From: Tranquillimonas alkanivorans
GTDB taxonomy: Bacteria > Pseudomonadota > Alphaproteobacteria > Rhodobacterales > Rhodobacteraceae
Reading direction: 5' to 3'
Length of the DNA: 64,000 bases
Assembly: GCF_900115595.1 (NCBI RefSeq)
Contig: NZ_FOXA01000001.1
Coordinates: 310,001 to 374,000, forward strand
Below, one piece after another: positions 59,621 through 64,000 of this stretch. The first letter of the stretch is position 1. Each line of letters begins with the position of its first letter. A program made the position numbers and the translations under genes. Under the pieces are notes generated by a model that searched no databases, was not told the origin of the DNA, and was given only the letters and a program-made list of their open reading frames with translations.

Positions 59621-60369
59621 CGGCAGGAGGCGTCCTGCGCACGGCGCTGTCGCTGCTGCTCGTGGCCCTGGTGCTGTGGCCACACGCATTCGCGCCCGTC
59701 TTCGCGCCCTTCGCGCCCGAGCGCGGGCCGGTGATTTATGACCGCGTGTCGCTCCTGTCGCTGTCGCTCAGCCACCTGGGGCTGGTGGCGGCGGCGTCCT
59801 CGCTCGCCGCGCTGGTCGCCGTGACGCTGGCCATCCTCGTCACCCGCCCGGCGGGTGCGGCGTTCCGGCCGCTGTCGCGCACCCTCACCAACGTGGGACA
59901 GACCTTTCCGCCCGTCGCCGTCCTGGCGTTGGCCGTCCCGATGCTGGGCTTCGGCGCCTGGCCGACGCTGGTGGCGCTGTTCCTCTACGGCCTTCTGCCG
60001 ATCTTCGAGAACGCGATGACGGCTTTGTCCACCCTGCCCCCGCGCACGCTTGAAGCCGCACGGGGCATGGGGATGGGCCGGTTCCAGCGGCTTTGGCAGG
60101 TGGAGCTGCCGCTCGCCGCGCCGGTTATCCTGGCGGGCGTCCGGCTGTCGGTGGTGATCGGCCTTGGAACCGCAACCATCGGCTCGACCGTCGCGGCGCG
60201 CACGCTGGGCGAGGTCATCATCGCCGGGCTGCTGACCAACAACACGGCCTTCGTGCTTCAAGGGGGGCTGATCGTGGGCCTGTTCGCGGTGCTGATCTAC
60301 GACGCGCTGGTGCGGCTCGAGGCCCGGATCGCCCGGCGCGCCGGCGCGGGATCGGCCCGCGCCGGCTGA
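59617..60369 (+). CDS. ABC transporter permease (OsmU/YehW-like)
   Basis: A 250-residue permease with six helices, the second membrane subunit of the importer. The EAA-type loop is LEAARGMGMGRFQRLWQVEL near residue 145. It starts with GTG at 59617, overlapping the ATPase stop (GTGA), with a TGGAG site about eight bases upstream. The stop at 60369 lies only 10 nt before the end of the convergent aminotransferase gene, without a terminator in between. Confidence 0.92.
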   Translation: MTAGGVLRTALSLLLVALVLWPHAFAPVFAPFAPERGPVIYDRVSLLSLSLSHLGLVAAASSLAALVAVTLAILVTRPAGAAFRPLSRTLTNVGQTFPPVAVLALAVPMLGFGAWPTLVALFLYGLLPIFENAMTALSTLPPRTLEAARGMGMGRFQRLWQVELPLAAPVILAGVRLSVVIGLGTATIGSTVAARTLGEVIIAGLLTNNTAFVLQGGLIVGLFAVLIYDALVRLEARIARRAGAGSARAG

Positions 60370-60379
60370 ACGCGGGCCC

Positions 60380-61639
60380 TCAGGCCGCGCGGGCGATGTC
60401 GCGCATCGCGGCGAGGAAGCGGACGACCTCGGCCTCGGTGTTGTAGTGGCACATCGACACGCGAACGCAGCTTTGCATCCCGAGCGGGTCGAGGATGTTG
60501 CCCGAGTAATGGTCCGCCTTGCGTATATGGGTCCGCACCCCGGCCTTGTTCAGCGCGGCGACGATGTCGCCCGCGTCCCGGCCCGCCAGCGCGAACGACA
60601 CCAGCCCCTCGCGCCGCGGGTTCTCGACCCCGCCGAGGATGGTGACGCCCTCGTAGCTTGCCAGCCCCGGCAGGTTGCCCGCGCCGTGCAGCATCGCCTC
60701 GGTCAGCGCCTTCTCCTGCGCGTGGATCGCCTCGCCCGCCGCGACGATGCGCGCGCGCCGGTCGTCGTGGTCGCTGACGCGCCCGCCCAGCCAGTCGAAA
60801 TAGGCCACCACGTCCGAGAAGGCGGCATAGGCCCCCGCGTCGCGGGTGCCCAGCTCCCACGGGGCGCCGGGGGCGTTCATCAGCCCGTCATGCGGCAGCG
60901 CGGCCAGCCGGTCCGACAGCCACGCGATGCCGTACCCGTGGCGCGAGAATACCTTGTAGGGAGAGATCACGTAGCCATCGACACCCAGCGCGTCGAGGTC
61001 CAGCCGGCCATGCGCGGCGTGCTGGATACCATCCACGATGATGTAGCACTCCGGCGCCACTTCGCGGATGGCGGCGGCGATCGCGGCCACGTCCACGCCC
61101 ATGCCGGTGACGGGCGAAGTGTGCAGGATGGTGGCGACGCGGGTGTCTGCCGTGATCTCGGGACGATAGGCCGCCGCGTCGACGGAGCCGGTGGCGTCGT
61201 CATGCGCGACCAGCACGTGCGCCTTGCCGCCGATCGGCGCATACCGGTTCGCGGCCGAGCGCGTGGCGGGGTGTTCCAGCGTCGAGCCCAGCACCCGCCC
61301 GTCCGCAGGAGTGCCCAGGCAGGCCGCGCCTATCAGCCGGAACAGCAGCTCGGTACCGCTTTCGCCCGCGATGAACTGGCCACCCGGCGCATTGAAGAAC
61401 GTCGCCATGTCGTCCTTGGCGCGGGCGATGAGTTCGACCGCCGCCTGCCCCGCCGGGTTGTCGCGGCCCGGATTGTCGGGAATGGCGGCGAACTTCGCCG
61501 AGGTCTCGACCACCGACTTCAGCGTCAGCGCCCCGCCCGCATTCTCAAAGAACACGCGCTCCCCTTGGAAGGGGCAGTCCTCGACATGCGCGAAGCGGTC
61601 GCGGATCTCGTCAAGCAGGCCGGGCTGTGTGTCGATCAT
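60380..61639 (-). CDS. PLP-dependent class V aminotransferase-fold protein
   Basis: A 419-residue fold-type I PLP enzyme of the cysteine desulfurase/class V aminotransferase branch. Cofactor contacts are visible: GESGTELLF near 93 for phosphate, IIVDGIQHAAHGRLDLDAL near 197 with the Asp that binds the pyridine nitrogen, and the Schiff-base Lys in YVISPYKVFSRHGYGI near 225. No mobile Cys loop typical of SufS/IscS is clear. Substrate unknown. It is convergent with the betaine-type transporter (10-nt gap). Its leader contains a strong GC hairpin just above a GGAGG ribosome site (61649-61653). Confidence 0.85.
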   Translation of the reverse strand: MIDTQPGLLDEIRDRFAHVEDCPFQGERVFFENAGGALTLKSVVETSAKFAAIPDNPGRDNPAGQAAVELIARAKDDMATFFNAPGGQFIAGESGTELLFRLIGAACLGTPADGRVLGSTLEHPATRSAANRYAPIGGKAHVLVAHDDATGSVDAAAYRPEITADTRVATILHTSPVTGMGVDVAAIAAAIREVAPECYIIVDGIQHAAHGRLDLDALGVDGYVISPYKVFSRHGYGIAWLSDRLAALPHDGLMNAPGAPWELGTRDAGAYAAFSDVVAYFDWLGGRVSDHDDRRARIVAAGEAIHAQEKALTEAMLHGAGNLPGLASYEGVTILGGVENPRREGLVSFALAGRDAGDIVAALNKAGVRTHIRKADHYSGNILDPLGMQSCVRVSMCHYNTEAEVVRFLAAMRDIARAA

Positions 61640-61658
61640 CGGTCATTTCCTCCGGTAG

Positions 61659-61683
61659 CCGCCCTCGCAGGGCGGATCTTTTT
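61659..61683 (+). terminator. intrinsic terminator on the plus strand
   Basis: CCGCCCT-CGC-AGGGCGG followed by ATCTTTTT: perfect 7-bp stem and a T-run, the best rho-independent terminator in the window. No plus-strand gene lies immediately before it; the nearest plus-strand gene ends at 60369, beyond the whole aminotransferase gene. On the minus strand the same stem sits in the aminotransferase leader. Confidence 0.7.
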
Positions 61684-61763
61684 CGTCGGGCGCAGAGAAC
61701 GCCATCACCGGGAGAATGTCGACAGGTTCCTCGAACCCGCAGATCGCGGGCCGCGGCGCGGCC

Positions 61764-62075
61764 TCAGTGCGTCCACGCGCCCCGGCGGTCGGTGGCGAAG
61801 TTTTCGCCGTAGCCGCGGGGGCGGACGTTGGCGCGGCGCTGCTTGGGCTTGAGCACGACGGCGTCGATGCCGTGCGCCTCGGCGTATTCCAGCGCCTCTT
61901 CCTTCGTGTCGAAGGTCAGGCGGACCTGGGCCTGAGTGTCGCCCGAGCTGGTCCAGCCCATCAGCGGGTCAAGTTCGCGCCGCTCGTCGGGCGCGAAGTC
62001 CAGGACCCATTTCTTGGTGCGGGCCGTGCCCGAGGACATGGCCGTTCTCGAGGGCTTGTAGATACGCGCGGGCAT
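61764..62075 (-). CDS. ETC complex I accessory subunit (NDUFS4-like)
   Basis: A 103-residue protein with the NDUFS4/18-kDa subunit pattern: [47 protein letters not shown] and [14 protein letters not shown]. In mitochondria and Paracoccus this subunit stabilises the peripheral arm of NADH:ubiquinone oxidoreductase near the N-module. It is encoded apart from the nuo operon, as in other alphaproteobacteria. GGAGGA lies about eight bases before the ATG at 62075. Confidence 0.9.
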   Translation of the reverse strand: MPARIYKPSRTAMSSGTARTKKWVLDFAPDERRELDPLMGWTSSGDTQAQVRLTFDTKEEALEYAEAHGIDAVVLKPKQRRANVRPRGYGENFATDRRGAWTH

Positions 62076-62348
62076 CGCTCGGTCCTCCGGAATACGTCCC
62101 CGGCTGTATCGGGAATTTCCGCCCCCGACGCAAGGGGATCGGACCGAAGAACCCGCCGACCGGCCGGTGAGCGGTCGGGGTTGGGTGCTGACCGGGCGGC
62201 GAGCCTTCGACACCCCGAGGCGTAGCCAACGCGCGCGATCCGGTCAATCATTTTTATACCTAAGGTTGTGCATCGCCCTACACACGCCGCGCCGCCTTGT
62301 CCCGGCCGCGCACATGTCCATGTTAGGGGCACCTTCCGGAGACGATGG

Positions 62349-64000
62349 ATGCCGCACAACACCACCGACATGCCGATGCACCGCCCCGACGTGCTGACCA
62401 AGCCCAAGCTCGAGGGCGGCAAGCGCTTCGTGATGAAGACCGAATATGCCCCCGCCGGCGACCAGCCCACGGCCATCGCCGAGCTGAGCACAGGGGTGCG
62501 CGACGGCGAACGCGACCAGGTGCTTCTGGGCGCGACCGGCACGGGCAAGACCTTCACCATGGCCAAGGTGATCGAGGAGACGCAGCGCCCCGCCATCATC
62601 CTCGCCCCCAACAAGACGCTGGCAGCGCAGCTTTACGGCGAGTTCAAGCAGTTCTTCCCGGACAACTCGGTCGAGTACTTCGTCAGCTACTACGACTACT
62701 ACCAGCCCGAAGCCTACGTCCCGCGGTCGGACACGTATATCGAGAAGGAGAGCCAGATCAACGAGCAGATCGACCGGATGCGCCACTCGGCCACCCGGGC
62801 GCTTCTGGAGCGCGACGACGTGATCATCGTCGCCTCGGTCTCGTGCATCTACGGCATCGGTTCGGTCGAGACCTACAACGCCATGACGGTCGATCTGCAC
62901 GTGGGCCACGAATACGAGCAGCGCCAGATCATGGCCGACCTCGTGGCGCAGCAGTATCGCCGCAACGACCAGGCGTTCCAGCGCGGCAGCTTCCGGGTGC
63001 GCGGCGACGTGCTCGAAGTCTTCCCCGCCCACCTCGAGGACCGCGCCTGGCGGTTTTCCTTCTTCGGGGACGAACTGGAAGCGATCACCGAGTTCGATCC
63101 GCTCACCGGCGAGAAGACCGGCAGCTTCGACAAGATCCGCATCTACGCGAACTCGCACTACGTCACGCCGCGCCCGACGCTCAACCAGGCGATCCAGCAG
63201 ATCAAGAAAGAGCTGCGCCAGCGGCTCGACCAGCTGGTGGCCGAGGGCAAGCTGCTGGAGGCCCAGCGGCTCGAGCAGCGCACCAACTTCGATATCGAGA
63301 TGCTTGAGGCCACGGGCGTCTGCAACGGGATCGAGAACTACTCCCGCTACCTCACCGGCCGCGCGCCGGGCGAGCCGCCCCCGACGCTGTTCGAGTTCAT
63401 CCCCGACAACGCCATCGTCTTCGCCGACGAAAGCCACGTCAGCGTGCCGCAGATCGGCGGCATGTACCGGGGCGACTACCGCCGCAAGTTCACGCTGGCC
63501 GAGCACGGCTTCCGCCTGCCCTCCTGCATGGACAACCGCCCGCTGAAGTTCGAGGAATGGGACGCCATGCGCCCGCAATCCGTCTTCGTGTCGGCCACCC
63601 CGGCGGCGTGGGAGCTTGAGCAGACCGGCGGCGTCTTCACCGAGCAGGTCATCCGCCCCACCGGCCTTCTGGACCCGCAGGTCGAGATCCGGCCGGTCGA
63701 GATGCAGGTCGACGACCTCCTCGACGAGATCCGCAAGGTTTCGGCCGCCGGCTACCGCACACTCTGCACCGTGCTCACCAAGCGCATGGCCGAGGACCTG
63801 ACGGAATACCTGCACGAACAGGGCATCCGCGTGCGCTACATGCACTCCGACATCGATACGATCGAGCGGATCGAGATCCTGCGCGACCTGCGCCTGGGCG
63901 CCTTCGACGTGCTGGTGGGTATCAACCTGCTGCGCGAAGGCCTCGACATCCCGGAATGCGGGCTGGTCGCGATCCTCGACGCCGACAAGGAGGGCTTCCT
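62349..64000 (+). CDS. uvrB: excinuclease ABC subunit B, 3' end outside the window
   Basis: DNA helicase-like damage-verification protein of nucleotide excision repair. The first 550 residues are visible: [20 protein letters not shown] is a variable lead, then Walker [17 protein letters not shown] near 58, the beta-hairpin [12 protein letters not shown] near 114, the DExD-like box [15 protein letters not shown] near 357, and motif V/VI start [11 protein letters not shown] near 535. The start at 62349 has GGAG seven bases upstream; ATGs at 62370 and 62376 are alternatives. The last 180 or so residues, including the UVR motif, lie beyond the window. No GTTC-N7-GTTC LexA site was seen in the 273-nt gap upstream. 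Confidence 0.96.
   Translation, partial: MPHNTTDMPMHRPDVLTKPKLEGGKRFVMKTEYAPAGDQPTAIAELSTGVRDGERDQVLLGATGTGKTFTMAKVIEETQRPAIILAPNKTLAAQLYGEFKQFFPDNSVEYFVSYYDYYQPEAYVPRSDTYIEKESQINEQIDRMRHSATRALLERDDVIIVASVSCIYGIGSVETYNAMTVDLHVGHEYEQRQIMADLVAQQYRRNDQAFQRGSFRVRGDVLEVFPAHLEDRAWRFSFFGDELEAITEFDPLTGEKTGSFDKIRIYANSHYVTPRPTLNQAIQQIKKELRQRLDQLVAEGKLLEAQRLEQRTNFDIEMLEATGVCNGIENYSRYLTGRAPGEPPPTLFEFIPDNAIVFADESHVSVPQIGGMYRGDYRRKFTLAEHGFRLPSCMDNRPLKFEEWDAMRPQSVFVSATPAAWELEQTGGVFTEQVIRPTGLLDPQVEIRPVEMQVDDLLDEIRKVSAAGYRTLCTVLTKRMAEDLTEYLHEQGIRVRYMHSDIDTIERIEILRDLRLGAFDVLVGINLLREGLDIPECGLVAILDADKEGF

Noticed and set aside
62076-62348. Possible tRNA or LexA site in the gap upstream of uvrB
   Set aside because: No cloverleaf with a GTTCRA T-loop and no GTTC-N7-GTTC repeat could be found on either strand.
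1-64000. CRISPR arrays, prophage, insertion sequences, toxin-antitoxin or defence genes
   Set aside because: No regularly spaced direct repeats, transposase, integrase, phage structural or known defence protein motifs were seen on either strand.

Overview
The window is a very GC-rich stretch of alphaproteobacterial chromosome that fits the Rhodobacteraceae (Roseobacter/Rhodobacter group). The argument is inference from gene content. It carries an argH-lysA cluster followed by a Gln-rich DUF4175/TIGR02302-type protein, an aa3-type oxidase subunit IV, a DmdC-like acyl-CoA dehydrogenase, an NDUFS4-type complex I subunit, an electron-transfer-flavoprotein:ubiquinone oxidoreductase, ubiA, and pyrB next to a degenerate pyrC. 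Several dispersed intergenic repeat families of the kind seen in this family are also present. I see no prophage, transposase, CRISPR array or defence island; most of the window is core chromosome.

Layout. 1-6.9 kb: the end of an acidic membrane protein (+), then a leftward cluster argH - small lipoprotein - DUF2834 - lysA - DUF4175. 6.9-13 kb: thioredoxin-like lipid-side protein, a polytopic membrane protein, tag glycosylase (-), an EAL-domain protein, thiolase, patatin, and an EamA transporter broken by one TGA. 13-21 kb: DUF465, tRNA methyltransferase, DUF2007, polyprenyl diphosphate synthase (+), ispE and a TPR protein (-), ETF-QO (-), greA (+) and a membrane protein. 21-25.5 kb: a leftward molybdenum-cofactor operon fdhD-mobA-mobB-moeA, every junction an ATGA overlap, with moeA fused to an N-terminal RNase H-like (DUF429-type) domain. 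25.5-32 kb: lipoprotein, oxidase subunit IV, DUF6173, metallo-beta-lactamase fold protein, DmdC-like dehydrogenase, TsaC/Sua5, YqgE and a DsbD-alpha-domain protein. 32-38.9 kb: an intergenic region with two copies of a palindromic element, an RND efflux pump with its adaptor, moaB and a uracil-DNA glycosylase. 38.9-46.6 kb: pyrB - membrane protein - catalytically degenerate pyrC - plsY - DUF805 (+), gshA - small membrane protein - rsmE (-), ubiA (+). 46.6-55.7 kb: OmpA-family protein and LapA-like protein (+), then a long leftward series S49 peptidase - zinc-ribbon protein - Ca/Na antiporter - SDR - uvrC - pgsA - moaD - moaE. 55.7-64 kb: tRNA-Arg(TCT), Cu/Zn superoxide dismutase, a four-gene glycine-betaine-type ABC transporter, a class V aminotransferase (-), an NDUFS4-like subunit (-), and uvrB running off the end.

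How the genes fit together. Molybdopterin genes occur at three places (fdhD-mobA-mobB-moeA, moaB, moaE-moaD), covering dithiolene formation, adenylylation, molybdate insertion and guanylylation. Respiration is represented by ETF-QO, the DmdC-like dehydrogenase feeding ETF, a complex I accessory subunit, oxidase subunit IV and the ubiquinone genes (polyprenyl synthase, ubiA). Genome maintenance is represented by tag, type-4-like UDG, uvrC and uvrB.

The observations most worth a second look are: the nonsense codon in the EamA transporter; the DUF429-MoeA fusion; a PyrC that has lost its metal ligands while staying coupled to pyrB; a transporter operon with no terminator whose first strong same-strand terminator lies beyond the opposing aminotransferase gene; four families of small intergenic repeats; and an AT-rich structured 308-nt gap upstream of uvrC. 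I did not find a clear-cut new multi-gene system.
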